64,000 nt of DNA from GCA-2720975 sp964467985 (GCA_964467985.1 CAYXTP010000001.1:310001-374000); one strand, 5' to 3'; positions 7,384 through 16,421 are shown, counted from the first letter of the stretch. The notes: a model not told the origin generated them from the letters alone. Made by a program: numbers and translations.

Positions 7384-9408
7384 ATGGCGACCCCCATGTC
7401 GATCTCTCCCCTCGCCCCCCTGCTGTGCCTTCTGACCGCCTTCCCAGGGGTCGAGAGCCCGTCCTCACCCCATCTGACCCTCGACGATCTGGAGCAGTGC
7501 GTGCGGGACTTCCGCCGTGCCGCTGCGAGGCGTGGAGATGAGGACAGCCGCCGCTCGGCTCAGGAATCCTTGGACAGGTTGGTGGCCACGGGCGACCCGG
7601 ATGCCTGCGAGGCGCTGGCCCTAGAGTTCGCCGCGTGCGCACAGCGCCTGGGAGAGGTCGAGGCGGAACTTGACGAAAACCAGGCGCGCCGCGCCCAGAG
7701 TGAACGCGTCGTCGAGGGCTTGCGACTGCGCGCGCAACAGGACCAGAGTCTAGAGAAGGTGCTCAAGGATCAGGTGCGGGCGACGGAGCAGTTCGTGCGC
7801 AGGCAAGGCGAGCTAGAAGACAAGCGTGAACTGCTGAGTCCTTGGCGCCAAGCTCTCCTGCAGGGCACCAGAAACTTGCTGGAGAACATGAGTGCGGCCG
7901 GACGTCGTGGTGCCTTGAAGCTGATCTGGAAACAGGCCGAGAAGGACGACGTGTGGACAACGCGACTGGCTGCCGTGGCCTTCTTGGGTGATGTGGGCGG
8001 TGAGGACACCACCAAGCGCTTGCAAGCCGTGCTCGCAGACCTGGCAGGCGACGCGGTCAAGCTCGAACGGGGTCTGCCTCGCAAGGAAGCCGAAGTGCGC
8101 AAGATGGAGGCGCGCTTGCAAAAGGAAAACGACCAGACCGGGGGGCGCTTGTCGGCTGCGAGCGCCGCACAATATGAGAAGGTCAAACGTGAGGCGGCGG
8201 CCGATCGAAGGCTGATTACGATCATGGGGCTGGTTGGCGACGAGTGTGTGCGTTCGGCTGGGCGGGCACTGGCTCGCATGCAGCCGGAGCCCCAGGCGAA
8301 GGCCCTCGCATCCCTCGTCAAAGTTCAAAGAAAGGCCCGCTCTGGGGCCCGTCTCAGGACATTGCAGATCATGAGTGAGGTTGCCTGCGCCCCTGCGCAA
8401 GAGGCCCTACTCACATGCCTCGAAGGAGAGGATGAGCCCCTCGCGATCGCTACGATCTTGCGTGGGTTAGCGCCCTACGGCCCGGACGTGCTTCAGCTCG
8501 ACACGGTCATCCCGCACCTCGGCCACGAGTCGTGGCTTGTCCAGCGCGCAGCGATTGAAGCTCTCGTCTTGTTGGGGCAGAGCCCCGGAATCCCCGCTCT
8601 GATCGAGGCCCTGGAGGGCGCATCGGGTCGGCTGCGGACGGATCTGCGCGGGGGGCTCGTGGCCCTCACGGGCTTGGACTACCACACCAACAGCACCCTT
8701 TGGAGTCGCTGGTGGGAGAAGGAGGGCGAGCAGTTCGAAGTCCCCCAGACCGGTCGCACCCTGAGTGCAGCCTTGCCAGCCGAAGGGTCTGTGGGCATGA
8801 CTTTTTTTGGCATCACGACGGAGAGCCAACGCGTCCTGTTCTTGCTCGACCTGTCGGGTTCAATGAACTACTCGATGATCGCTCGTAACAACCCGACCGA
8901 TACACGCGGGGCGCCACCCGACATGCCTCGCGGCAAAGAGCGCTCGCGACTTGAAGCTGCCAAGATCGACTTGGTGCGCGCGCTAGGTGGCCTGCGCGAG
9001 GGCGCCCACTTCAACCTCGTGCTTTACGCATCGGATGTGTGGACTTGGCAGGACGATCTCGTGGAGATGGAAGGTGAACAGCGTGTGGAGGTGCAGGACT
9101 ACGTTGAAGACTTGCGCGCGTCGGGCGGGACGAACATCTATGGTGCGCTGCGTCTGGCCCTCGAAATCGCAGGCGTGAAGGGCGGCGACGAATGGGACTC
9201 GCCACGCATCGATACGCTCTTCCTTCTTACGGATGGCCGGCCCTCTGTGGGACTGACGACCAATCCCGATGAGATCCTGTCCTACGTGCGCGAGAAGAAC
9301 CGCTCAGGTGGCATCGTGATCCACACCATTGGGCTATCGGGCGCGCAGGATTCATACCTGTTGAGCAAGCTAGCTGAACAGAACGGCGGTACCTACGCGG
9401 CGCGCTAG
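7384..9408 (+). CDS. HEAT-repeat-like and von Willebrand factor A domain protein, exported
   Basis: Exported protein of 674 residues from ATG 7384 (or ATG 7396). The open frame reaches back to 7240, but that part lies in rnpB and its promoter and is not expected to be translated. MSISPLAPLLCLLTAFPGVES acts as a signal peptide. Residues about 30-200 are coiled coil with many Glu, Arg and Gln; about 200-420 are alpha-helical repeats of HEAT type (LAAVAFLGDVG, AAIEALVLLGQS). The VWA domain begins about residue 482: RVLFLLDLSGSMNYS gives the MIDAS motif DxSxS from Asp489, GGTN supplies the Thr and LLTDGRP the second Asp, so metal binding looks intact. Relatives are common in Planctomycetota with unknown partners. 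It probably shares a transcript with the hydrolase 3 bases downstream. Confidence 0.85.
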   Translation: MATPMSISPLAPLLCLLTAFPGVESPSSPHLTLDDLEQCVRDFRRAAARRGDEDSRRSAQESLDRLVATGDPDACEALALEFAACAQRLGEVEAELDENQARRAQSERVVEGLRLRAQQDQSLEKVLKDQVRATEQFVRRQGELEDKRELLSPWRQALLQGTRNLLENMSAAGRRGALKLIWKQAEKDDVWTTRLAAVAFLGDVGGEDTTKRLQAVLADLAGDAVKLERGLPRKEAEVRKMEARLQKENDQTGGRLSAASAAQYEKVKREAAADRRLITIMGLVGDECVRSAGRALARMQPEPQAKALASLVKVQRKARSGARLRTLQIMSEVACAPAQEALLTCLEGEDEPLAIATILRGLAPYGPDVLQLDTVIPHLGHESWLVQRAAIEALVLLGQSPGIPALIEALEGASGRLRTDLRGGLVALTGLDYHTNSTLWSRWWEKEGEQFEVPQTGRTLSAALPAEGSVGMTFFGITTESQRVLFLLDLSGSMNYSMIARNNPTDTRGAPPDMPRGKERSRLEAAKIDLVRALGGLREGAHFNLVLYASDVWTWQDDLVEMEGEQRVEVQDYVEDLRASGGTNIYGALRLALEIAGVKGGDEWDSPRIDTLFLLTDGRPSVGLTTNPDEILSYVREKNRSGGIVIHTIGLSGAQDSYLLSKLAEQNGGTYAAR

Positions 9409-9411
9409 ACC

Positions 9412-10305
9412 ATGGACGAATTCACGCTCACCAATCTCGAACTGCGCGAGTCCACTGCGACGGGCGAAGAGGCTTCTGGTCTGTCCCACTCGTCCATGAA
9501 GGGCATGCTGCTCTTGACCGTTCTGGAACTCGCTCCACGAGGAGAGCCGCGCGGGGCCGTGACCGTGGTGCACGATGCTGGCGACACCGGCGACCGCTAC
9601 CGCGATCTGGCTGGGGACCTGGCAACACGTGGCTGGGCCGTTGCCTTGCCTGACCTGCGTGGACACGGTCGAACCGAAGGGGAGCGCGGTCATTGCGCAG
9701 GCCTGACGGAGGTCTGGCGTGACCTGGACGAGATCCAAAACCACCTGGCGTACCGCATGCCCGACGAGCCCAAGGTCTTGGTGGGACAGGGGTTGGGTGC
9801 TCTTCAGGCGCTGTCCTACGCTCTCTCGAAACCGGGCAACCTGGAGGCCTTGGTCCTGGTCGCTCCCCTGCACGAACCCCAGTTCGAGCCGCCGCAGGCT
9901 CCCAGCGGCTTGTTCGGAAAATTGCTCGGCAAGAAGCTCCTTGGCACCAGCTCCGGTTCGATTCCGTGGACTGGACAGCAACTCGCCCATGGAGCGGCGG
10001 CTGAAGCCTGGGAGAGTGACCCTCTGACGCACCAGGTGATCACACTGCGGGCCCAGGAACAGGCTCGAGAGGCCGCACGCGAGTTTCTTCCGCGCCTCGC
10101 TGAAGTCGATGTACCCGTGCTGATCCTGCACGGCACCGACGATCCCATCTCCGATGCGGCACGCAGTCGCCTCTTGGCGGGAGGCGGCGTGGAAGTCCAG
10201 ATGCTTGAGGGGCTACTGCACCATCCTCTGCAGGGAGACGGCAGTGACCGGGCGCACGCGGCCCTGGGCGACTGGCTCGACCAGCAGATTCCGGCCAGAG
10301 ACTGA
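9412..10305 (+). CDS. Alpha/beta hydrolase fold protein (serine aminopeptidase/lysophospholipase type) lacking the nucleophile serine
   Basis: Alpha/beta hydrolase of 297 residues resembling monoacylglycerol lipases. VTVVHDAGDTGDRY stands at the oxyanion strand, ALPDLRGHGRTEG follows, and the C-terminal acid and base are present: ILHGTDDPISD (Asp243 or Asp244) and EGLLHHPLQ. At the nucleophile elbow, where the family has G-x-S-x-G, the sequence reads VGQGLGALQAL, so Gly127 replaces Ser. The DNA is GGACAGGGGTTGGGT, not a simple frameshift. Unless another residue substitutes, it should not be a serine hydrolase. It starts 3 bases after the VWA gene stop and is probably co-transcribed with it. 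The fold call is firm; the activity is doubtful. Confidence 0.85.
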   Translation: MDEFTLTNLELRESTATGEEASGLSHSSMKGMLLLTVLELAPRGEPRGAVTVVHDAGDTGDRYRDLAGDLATRGWAVALPDLRGHGRTEGERGHCAGLTEVWRDLDEIQNHLAYRMPDEPKVLVGQGLGALQALSYALSKPGNLEALVLVAPLHEPQFEPPQAPSGLFGKLLGKKLLGTSSGSIPWTGQQLAHGAAAEAWESDPLTHQVITLRAQEQAREAAREFLPRLAEVDVPVLILHGTDDPISDAARSRLLAGGGVEVQMLEGLLHHPLQGDGSDRAHAALGDWLDQQIPARD

Positions 10306-10337
10306 GAGGAACGGACCGCGGCTAACCGGCCCGCGTT

Positions 10338-10925
10338 CTAATCGCCCCCTCGGATCATCGACAGGAATTCGCGCCGGGTGGCATCGTTGCCTCGGAAGGC
10401 GCCCGTCATGCGGCTCGTGACCGTGACCGAGCTGGGTTTCATTACACCGCGTGTGGTCATGCATTGGTGCCGGGCTTCGATCACTACGGCCACGCCGCGC
10501 GGTTCGAGCACCCGGTCGATCGTGTCGGCGATCTGCACCGTGAGCTTCTCTTGAATCTGCAGTCTGCGGGCGAAGACCTCGACGACCCTGGCCAGCTTGC
10601 TCAGACCCACAATGCGGTTGTTGGGCAGGTAGCCAACATGAGCCACGCCGATGAAGGGCACCATGTGGTGTTCACAGTGTGAGTGCAGGCAAATATCGCG
10701 CACGGTCACCATTTCGTCGTAACCGTCGACCTCTTCAAAGGTCTTGGAGAGGACCTGATCGGCATCACTCCCGTAGCCGCCGAAGAACTGTTCGTACGAT
10801 CGGACCACCCTGGAGGGCGTTTCCAGCAGTCCTTCGCGTTCAGGGTCGTCGCCGGCATAGGCGATCAGGGTGCGTACCGCCTCTTCGGCGGTCTCACGTG
10901 TGGGGCGGACGATCGGGCTGGCCAT
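10338..10925 (-). CDS. folE: GTP cyclohydrolase I
   Basis: Converts GTP to 7,8-dihydroneopterin triphosphate, the first step of tetrahydrofolate (and tetrahydropterin or queuosine precursor) synthesis. At 195 residues it is a typical bacterial length. The zinc and active-site motifs are intact: ICLHSHCEHHMVPFIG, YLPNNRIVGLSKLARVVEVFARRLQIQE and ARHQCMTTRGV. The start at ATG 10925 gives MASPIVRPTRETAEEAVRTL, a normal N-terminus. It is tail-to-tail with the upstream hydrolase and divergent from cysS. Confidence 0.97.
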   Translation of the reverse strand: MASPIVRPTRETAEEAVRTLIAYAGDDPEREGLLETPSRVVRSYEQFFGGYGSDADQVLSKTFEEVDGYDEMVTVRDICLHSHCEHHMVPFIGVAHVGYLPNNRIVGLSKLARVVEVFARRLQIQEKLTVQIADTIDRVLEPRGVAVVIEARHQCMTTRGVMKPSSVTVTSRMTGAFRGNDATRREFLSMIRGGD

Positions 10926-11073
10926 AGGGGTGCTGGAGGCTAGAGGCTGGGGGGCGCAGGGGCGAATCTGGGCGGAATGCTAGCAGATTCCGAATTCGCC
11001 TGAACTTGCCCCAGCGCGCCCTGGGGGTTTGCAATTCCCACTGATCTTGGGCTGAGCGGACTGGGCGCATTGC

Positions 11074-11079
11074 TATTCT
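11074..11079 (+). promoter_or_regulatory. Possible extended -10 promoter of cysS
   Basis: TGCTATTCT (extended -10 element, hexamer TATTCT) lies about 30 bases before the cysS ATG in the divergent folE-cysS spacer. No well-spaced -35 is seen: TTGGGC at 11047-11052 is 21 bases away. Tentative. Confidence 0.3.
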
Positions 11080-11109
11080 CCCTCACCCAAGCTCGCACCG
11101 ACCTCCGCC

Positions 11110-12714
11110 ATGGCCATTCAACTCTACGACTCTCTCACTCGCGACCGGCGTCCATTTGATCCCCTCACACCGGGTAGCGTTGGCATGTACGTCTGCGGCC
11201 CGACGGTTTACAGCGACTGCCACGTGGGGCACTTGATGGGGCCCGTCGTCTTCGATGTTGTGGCCCGTTGGCTCTTGGCGCGCGGTTACGAAGTGCGCTT
11301 CGTGAACAACATCACGGACATCGACGACAAGATCATTCAACGGGCCCAGGAGAACGGCGAGTCTTGGTCGGCAGTGGCCGAGCGTTACACCGAGCAGTAC
11401 CTGGAGTTTCTGCGGGAGCTCTCCGTCGTCACCGTCACCGACCACCCCCGTTGCTCAGAGTATGTGCCAGAGATGGTTGCCTTTATCAGCGACCTGTACG
11501 AGCAGGACATGGCCTACCAAGCTTCCGACGGTGTCTACTTCGACGTGGCCCGCCATGAGGGCTACGGGAAACTTTCCGGGCGCAAACTGGATGACATGCT
11601 GTCGGGCGCGCGCATTCAGGCCAGCGAGGGGTTGCGAAACCCCGCGGACTTCGCCCTTTGGAAGAATGCCAAGGAAGGCGAGCCCAGTTGGGAAAGCCCC
11701 TGGGGCCCCGGCCGACCCGGTTGGCATATCGAGTGCTCGGTCATGTCCTCCCAACTGCTGGGCGGGGCATTCGATATCCACGGTGGGGGGGACGATTTGA
11801 AATTCCCGCATCACGAGAACGAGATCGCTCAATCCGAAGCCCACGGTGACGCGTACGCGCGCCATTGGATGCACAACGGTTTGATCCAGTACGAGGGTCG
11901 CAAGATCTCCAAGAGCGATCCGCGCATGAAAGACGAGTCGTTCTCCCAGCAGTTCCAGGCGCGTTGGCTGCTGGATCACTTCGGGGCATCTGCCGTGCGC
12001 TTCTTTCTGCTGCGCACCCCCTACGGCCGTCCCGTAGATTTTGGGCCTGAAGTGCTCGACGGCGTCCAGAAAGGGCTCGTGCGAGTCTTGACTCTGCTCG
12101 CGCCGGTTCTCGGTGAGGAATCGGAGCGCGATCTGGCGGCCATCTGCGCGGTACCCCTCTCCGACAATCTCGACCAGGCACGCTCTAGCTTTTGCGCCGC
12201 AATGGACGAGGACTTCAATACCGGCGAGGCCATCGCGCAGTTGTTCACCATGGCCCGCGACCTACGCGATGTGCCCGCAGCCGATCGTGGCCAGGGGCTA
12301 GAAGTCCTCAGGGATCTGGGTCGCCTGCTGGGGTTGTTTCAACTGGGCGACACTGGGCTGGGAAGGGGCAAGCAGGGCGGTGATCAAGTTCTACTGGGTC
12401 AGGTCCTGGACGCGCTCCTGGCTGTGCGGGCGACTGCCCGCGAGGCGCGTGACTTCTCCACTGCTGACGGAGTGCGTGACCTGCTTGTCGGGCAGGGGGT
12501 GGAGGTCAAGGACTCAGACGAGGGGGTGGGTTGGGCGCTGGGCGCGGGCCAGGCACCTGCTCTGGAGGCCTTGTTGGATGGAGCCATGGATCTGCGCGAG
12601 GCAGCCCGTGAGCGCTCGGATTACGCCATGGCGGACGGTATCCGCGACCGGCTGGGGGAGGGCGGGGTCTCAGTCCAGGACGCCGAGGGTCGCTCGACCT
12701 GGACCCTGAAGTAG
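11110..12714 (+). CDS. cysS: Cysteine--tRNA ligase with a duplicated C-terminal motif
   Basis: Charges tRNA-Cys with cysteine. Class I synthetase features are all present: zinc and cysteine-binding YVCGPTVYSDCHVGH (the HIGH box appears as HVGH), NITDIDDKII, GWHIECSVMS, FPHHENEIAQ and KISKSDP in place of KMSKS. At 534 residues it is longer than usual (about 460-500), because the C-terminal element appears twice: REARDFSTADGVRDLL…GVEVKD…WAL, then REAARERSDYAMADGIRDRL…GVSVQD…WTL. Normally there is one copy. It starts at ATG 11110. Confidence 0.97.
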   Translation: MAIQLYDSLTRDRRPFDPLTPGSVGMYVCGPTVYSDCHVGHLMGPVVFDVVARWLLARGYEVRFVNNITDIDDKIIQRAQENGESWSAVAERYTEQYLEFLRELSVVTVTDHPRCSEYVPEMVAFISDLYEQDMAYQASDGVYFDVARHEGYGKLSGRKLDDMLSGARIQASEGLRNPADFALWKNAKEGEPSWESPWGPGRPGWHIECSVMSSQLLGGAFDIHGGGDDLKFPHHENEIAQSEAHGDAYARHWMHNGLIQYEGRKISKSDPRMKDESFSQQFQARWLLDHFGASAVRFFLLRTPYGRPVDFGPEVLDGVQKGLVRVLTLLAPVLGEESERDLAAICAVPLSDNLDQARSSFCAAMDEDFNTGEAIAQLFTMARDLRDVPAADRGQGLEVLRDLGRLLGLFQLGDTGLGRGKQGGDQVLLGQVLDALLAVRATAREARDFSTADGVRDLLVGQGVEVKDSDEGVGWALGAGQAPALEALLDGAMDLREAARERSDYAMADGIRDRLGEGGVSVQDAEGRSTWTLK

Positions 12715-13097
12715 TGCAGACGAACCGTCCCTGCTGGTGACGCCGGAGCGGCTTCCATACTGAACTGCCTGGGTTCGCTGGGCACAACCTCAGGAATTGG
12801 CCAGCCGGTGGGGAAAACTCGCAATAGAGTGGGTCTGAGGCCCCTCACGCGGATCCGTCGCCAACTTGATGACCTGGGCACCGACGTCCATCGCCACCCC
12901 GAGGAACGCCGTCTTGCGCTCGGCCCAACAAACCCAGTCAGTTCAGTTCCATTCACACCAGAGGCGCCCCCATAGGCTCCATTTACATTGTCGTTACATC
13001 CGCCTGTGGGCTGGCGTGCGTCTCGATGTGGGCTGGATAGGCGGGTATTTTCTCCCTCCACGGCTCCTTCCCTAGGATCTCCGACTAGTTTTCATTC
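12715..13097. other. 383-base intergenic region with no confident gene
   Basis: Lies between cysS and the metalloprotease, both on the plus strand. No promoter or terminator of good quality was found. On the minus strand, 12790-12897 holds a short open stretch starting at GTG 12897 or ATG 12891 whose translation is protein-like (MDVGAQVIKLATDPREG…ASFPHRLANS). A TGA lies upstream and there is no ribosome site, so it may be a relic of a lost gene. Confidence 0.4.
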
Positions 13098-14834
13098 ATG
13101 CGACACCCTCTCTTGCGAACTTCCCTGACCTGCGCCGTGCTAGGCGCCTCCCTTCTCGCCGGCGCCTCCGCTCAGACCTCCGAGCCCGTCCCGTTCCCTG
13201 GTGTCCTGATCGGACCAGGCAGCCTGCCCGAAGTCCTGGAATTTGAAACGGACCTAGCAGTCGTCGACGCGCTGGGCGGCCTCGATCACGTGACGCTGCA
13301 AGGCGTTCCTATGCCCAGCGGCCAGACATTGACGCTGGACTTGGAACGCGTGGAATTCCAATGGGATTCACTGGGTGTGTTTGTCGACGGCATGCGGTCC
13401 GAGTACGACCACGGCGATCTCACTTCTTGGAAGGGAGAGGTGCAGGGTGTTGAAGGCAGCGAGGTCTTCCTGTCCTTTTCTTCCGTAGGTAGCTACGGCT
13501 GGATTCACGATGGAGTGGACTACACCCACCTGAGTGCCATGCCTGGCCCGGACGGTGAATGGGAGGGAGCCCGCATGAGGCTGTATTCCGACAAGGCCTT
13601 GAACGCAGCCGGACGGGGCAGCGGATCGGGTGGCATGGGCCGCTGCATGATCGAGCAATTGGCGGGTGGAAACCAGCCGCCCGCTATCGACCCCTCAGAT
13701 CTCTCTCCTCCCACGTATGGGGCGGCCCAGAAGCTGGAGTGCAAGATCGCCATTGAGACCGACTGGCAGCTCTACACCAAGTGGGGCAACCTGGCCGCAT
13801 GCGAGAACTACGTCTTCGCGCTACTGGCCGCGATCAGTGACCGCTACAACACCCAAATCGACGTCGTCCTGACCTTCCCGTACGTTCAATTTTGGACCAC
13901 GTCGAACGACCCCTGGAGTAGCCAGGACACGGGTGGTAGCGCCTCGGATCTGCTTAGCGAATTCCGCAGTGCTTGGTCCGGTGGCAACATTCCCAACGGC
14001 GCGCATCTGGCGCACTTCGTCTCAGGAGCGGGCTTGGGCGGCGGTGTGGCCTACTTGGGAGTCCTCTGCAACAAGAGCAACGGCTTCGCAGTCAGTGGCA
14101 ACATCAACGGTGGAGTGACATTCCCCGTGACCAAGGGTTCCAACACGTGGGACTTTGTCGTTGTGGCCCACGAGACCGGGCACAACTTTGGAACTCCCCA
14201 TACCCATGACTATTGCCCGCCCCTCGACAAGTGTTACGCCAACTGTCAAGGCGGCACCCAGTGCACAAATCAGGGCACGGTCATGTCGTACTGCCACCTG
14301 TGCAGCGGCGGTATGAACAACATTACGACTTACTTCCACCCGGATGTGGTCACCACCATGCGTTCCGGAGCGGTCTCGAGTTGTATTCCCAATTGGAATG
14401 GCACCGGGCTGACGACGATCTTTTACGACGACTTTGAAGTCGGTGGGCTCGGAACGAATGGGTGGACCAAGGTCAACGCTCGTCGCAAGTCCGACGCGGC
14501 TCACGAGGGCCTCAAGGGAGCCAAGGTGCGCAAGTCGGGCCGCATCGAGCGGACGGTCGACACCTCGGGTTTCAGTGAGATTTACGTGCGCTACTGGCGC
14601 AAGACAAAGAACTACGACGTCGGCGAGGAGCTACGCCTGCGCTATTCCCTAGATGGTGGCGCGTCCTGGACCACAGCCGGGTCGACTGATGCCATCTCGT
14701 GGGGTTATGTCGAATACGTCATGCCCGGTTCGGCGGGCAACAACCCCAACTTCATGATCATGTTCAAGTCGTTTGGCGGCGATGAACCCAAAGAAAACGG
14801 CCGTGTGGACCAAGTAGAAGTTCGGGGCCGGTAG
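13098..14834 (+). CDS. Secreted metzincin zinc metalloprotease (M12B/reprolysin-like)
   Basis: Exported protease of 578 residues. MRHPLLRTSLTCAVLGASLLAGASA is a signal peptide ending AxA. A prodomain-like region spans about 30-210. The catalytic domain holds the metzincin signature HETGHNFGTPHTHD at residues 358-371, supplying the three zinc-binding His and the catalytic Glu359. The Met-turn GTVMSYCH follows. Many Cys after the active site suggest disulfides (YCPPLDKCYANCQGGTQC). The last 140 residues (FYDDFE…VRYWRKTKNYD…LRLRYSLDGGASW) form a jelly-roll, MAM-like accessory domain. It is monocistronic, followed by a strong terminator. The target is unknown. Confidence 0.92.
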   Translation: MRHPLLRTSLTCAVLGASLLAGASAQTSEPVPFPGVLIGPGSLPEVLEFETDLAVVDALGGLDHVTLQGVPMPSGQTLTLDLERVEFQWDSLGVFVDGMRSEYDHGDLTSWKGEVQGVEGSEVFLSFSSVGSYGWIHDGVDYTHLSAMPGPDGEWEGARMRLYSDKALNAAGRGSGSGGMGRCMIEQLAGGNQPPAIDPSDLSPPTYGAAQKLECKIAIETDWQLYTKWGNLAACENYVFALLAAISDRYNTQIDVVLTFPYVQFWTTSNDPWSSQDTGGSASDLLSEFRSAWSGGNIPNGAHLAHFVSGAGLGGGVAYLGVLCNKSNGFAVSGNINGGVTFPVTKGSNTWDFVVVAHETGHNFGTPHTHDYCPPLDKCYANCQGGTQCTNQGTVMSYCHLCSGGMNNITTYFHPDVVTTMRSGAVSSCIPNWNGTGLTTIFYDDFEVGGLGTNGWTKVNARRKSDAAHEGLKGAKVRKSGRIERTVDTSGFSEIYVRYWRKTKNYDVGEELRLRYSLDGGASWTTAGSTDAISWGYVEYVMPGSAGNNPNFMIMFKSFGGDEPKENGRVDQVEVRGR

Positions 14835-14855
14835 GACTCATCAGTCTCGATAGGC

Positions 14856-14895
14856 ACCTGGGGTCGTTTCCACCGGGAGCGGCCTCAGGTTTTTT
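14856..14895 (+). terminator. Intrinsic terminator of the metalloprotease gene
   Basis: ACCTGGGG (14856-14863) pairs with CCTCAGGT (14883-14890) with one G·T pair. The stem continues inward through about eight more mostly paired bases to a tiny loop, and is followed by TTTTTT ending at 14895. It starts 22 bases after the stop codon. This is the clearest rho-independent terminator in the window. Confidence 0.85.
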
Positions 14896-14900
14896 CTTGG

Positions 14901-15326
14901 CTACTCCTGGCGCAACCAGTCTTCCAGCAGGATCAAGGCCGACCAGGAATCACGGCGGTCCTTGCGGGCCTGGCCGGTATGACCTGCTTCCACGAGGCGT
15001 GCCTCGGCCTCCTTTGTGGAGAGGCGCTCGTCCACCAGCGCAACTTGAGGTTCGGGGAATCGACGCGCCAAGCGCGCGCAAAACCTCTGCACATCCTCCA
15101 CCCGAGGACCCGAGCTCCCATCGGCATTGAGAGGCAGGCCGACGACGAGCACTGTCACCTCGCGATCCGCGAGCAGGGTGCCGATGAAGTCGAGCAGTTC
15201 TTCTCCGTCGCCCGCCCCGTGAAAAGTCGCCAAGGGCTCTGTCGTGATGCGCAGGGCGTCTGCCAGGGCAAAGCCCGTGCGCTTCGTGCCATGATCTATG
15301 GCCAGGACAGCTCCGCGGGTGGTCAT
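14901..15326 (-). CDS. ruvX: Holliday junction resolvase-like protein RuvX (YqgF)
   Basis: RNase H-fold nuclease family linked to Holliday junction resolution and, in E. coli, to 16S rRNA 5' processing. ATG 15326 gives 141 residues, the normal length; the frame runs back to 15455 inside manC, but that part is unrelated. Key motifs: VLAIDHGTKRTGFALAD with the first catalytic Asp, VGLPLNADGS, and VALVDERLSTKEAEA with the DER catalytic pair. The final Asp lies in KDRRDSWSALILLEDWL. The start lies 4 bases after the manC stop, so it is the last gene of the alr-asmA-manC-ruvX run. Confidence 0.95.
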   Translation of the reverse strand: MTTRGAVLAIDHGTKRTGFALADALRITTEPLATFHGAGDGEELLDFIGTLLADREVTVLVVGLPLNADGSSGPRVEDVQRFCARLARRFPEPQVALVDERLSTKEAEARLVEAGHTGQARKDRRDSWSALILLEDWLRQE

Positions 15327-15330
15327 CGTC

Positions 15331-16392
15331 CTAGACGCAATCGGGCGCTTGTTCGCGCACATGCTCAACGATCTGACGTACATCCTGTGCGCGGTCTTTG
15401 GGGCAAACCAAACTGGCGCCTTGTGTGTGGACAACCACGAGATCGTGGACTCCAAGCAAGGCCGTTAGATGTCCATCTGGTCCGTGCACGATGTTGTTCG
15501 AGGCGTCGTGCACGACCATTTGGCCCGCCCCACTTTGACGATTGCCCGCACCGGCATCGGGCAGGACATCTGCCAGCGCTGGCCAGGAGCCCACATCGCT
15601 CCAATGGAATCCCGCGTGCACGACTTTGCATCCCGTCGCGTGCTCCAGGATCCCCACGTCGACCGAAAGGGGGGTGAGCTCTCTCATCCAGGCCGCAAGA
15701 TTGGCCCCGTCGTTGTCTCGAATTCCGTGCCAGAGCTCTTGCGCATGACGCTCGAGGGCGGATTCAAACGAGTGGCCCGACCAGACGAAGATCCCGCTGT
15801 TCCAATAGTGTTCCCCCTTGGCCAGGAGTTCCTGAGCACGCTGTGCGTCGGGTTTCTCGATGAATCGCCGTACTTCCCAGATTTCTTCACCCTGTTGGCC
15901 GGCGATGGCCGAGCCCGGCTCGATGTAGCCGTACTCCGTGGCTGGTGAGTTGGCGGGGATCCCAAGTGTGACCAGACCCCCAACCCGCGCAGCCTCGATG
16001 GCCACCTTCAGACTCGCTTGGAACTTCTCCCGTGAGGGGATCATGTGGTCGGCAGGCAGCACGATCTGGATCGCATCGGGCGCACGTTCACGGAGTACTT
16101 TCTGGGCCAAGGACAAACAGGGCAGGGTATTGCGACCCACGGATTCGAGGATCAGATTCGCCTGCGACAGCTCGGGCAATTCAGTCTGCACCAAGCCTGC
16201 GTGGTGTTCGCCGCAGACAACGAGAATCCTCTCCGGGGCAACGAGTCCATCCAACCGCGCCCAAGTGGCTTGTAGCAGGGAGCTCTCGCCGTCCAGGCGT
16301 AGAAACTGCTTGGGCAAGCTCACGCGGCTTGCGGGCCAGAAGCGGGTCCCCGATCCCCCGGCCATGATGACTGCCCAGATCGCTTCGGTCAT
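15331..16392 (-). CDS. manC: Mannose-1-phosphate guanylyltransferase
   Basis: Makes GDP-mannose from mannose-1-phosphate and GTP for surface polysaccharide synthesis. The nucleotidyltransferase signature VIMAGGSGTRFWPASRVSLPKQF is complete at the N-terminus; LPADHMI, ATEYGYIEPG, FIEKPD and WNSGIFVWSG follow in the family order. At 353 residues it is the short form without the C-terminal cupin isomerase domain of bifunctional ManC/AlgA. It lies 29 bases downstream of the AsmA-like gene and just before ruvX. The symbol is used in the broad sense. Confidence 0.92.
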   Translation of the reverse strand: MTEAIWAVIMAGGSGTRFWPASRVSLPKQFLRLDGESSLLQATWARLDGLVAPERILVVCGEHHAGLVQTELPELSQANLILESVGRNTLPCLSLAQKVLRERAPDAIQIVLPADHMIPSREKFQASLKVAIEAARVGGLVTLGIPANSPATEYGYIEPGSAIAGQQGEEIWEVRRFIEKPDAQRAQELLAKGEHYWNSGIFVWSGHSFESALERHAQELWHGIRDNDGANLAAWMRELTPLSVDVGILEHATGCKVVHAGFHWSDVGSWPALADVLPDAGAGNRQSGAGQMVVHDASNNIVHGPDGHLTALLGVHDLVVVHTQGASLVCPKDRAQDVRQIVEHVREQAPDCV

Positions 16393-16421
16393 GAGAGCAT
16401 GCTACCCCGTTGGGCGTCCGG

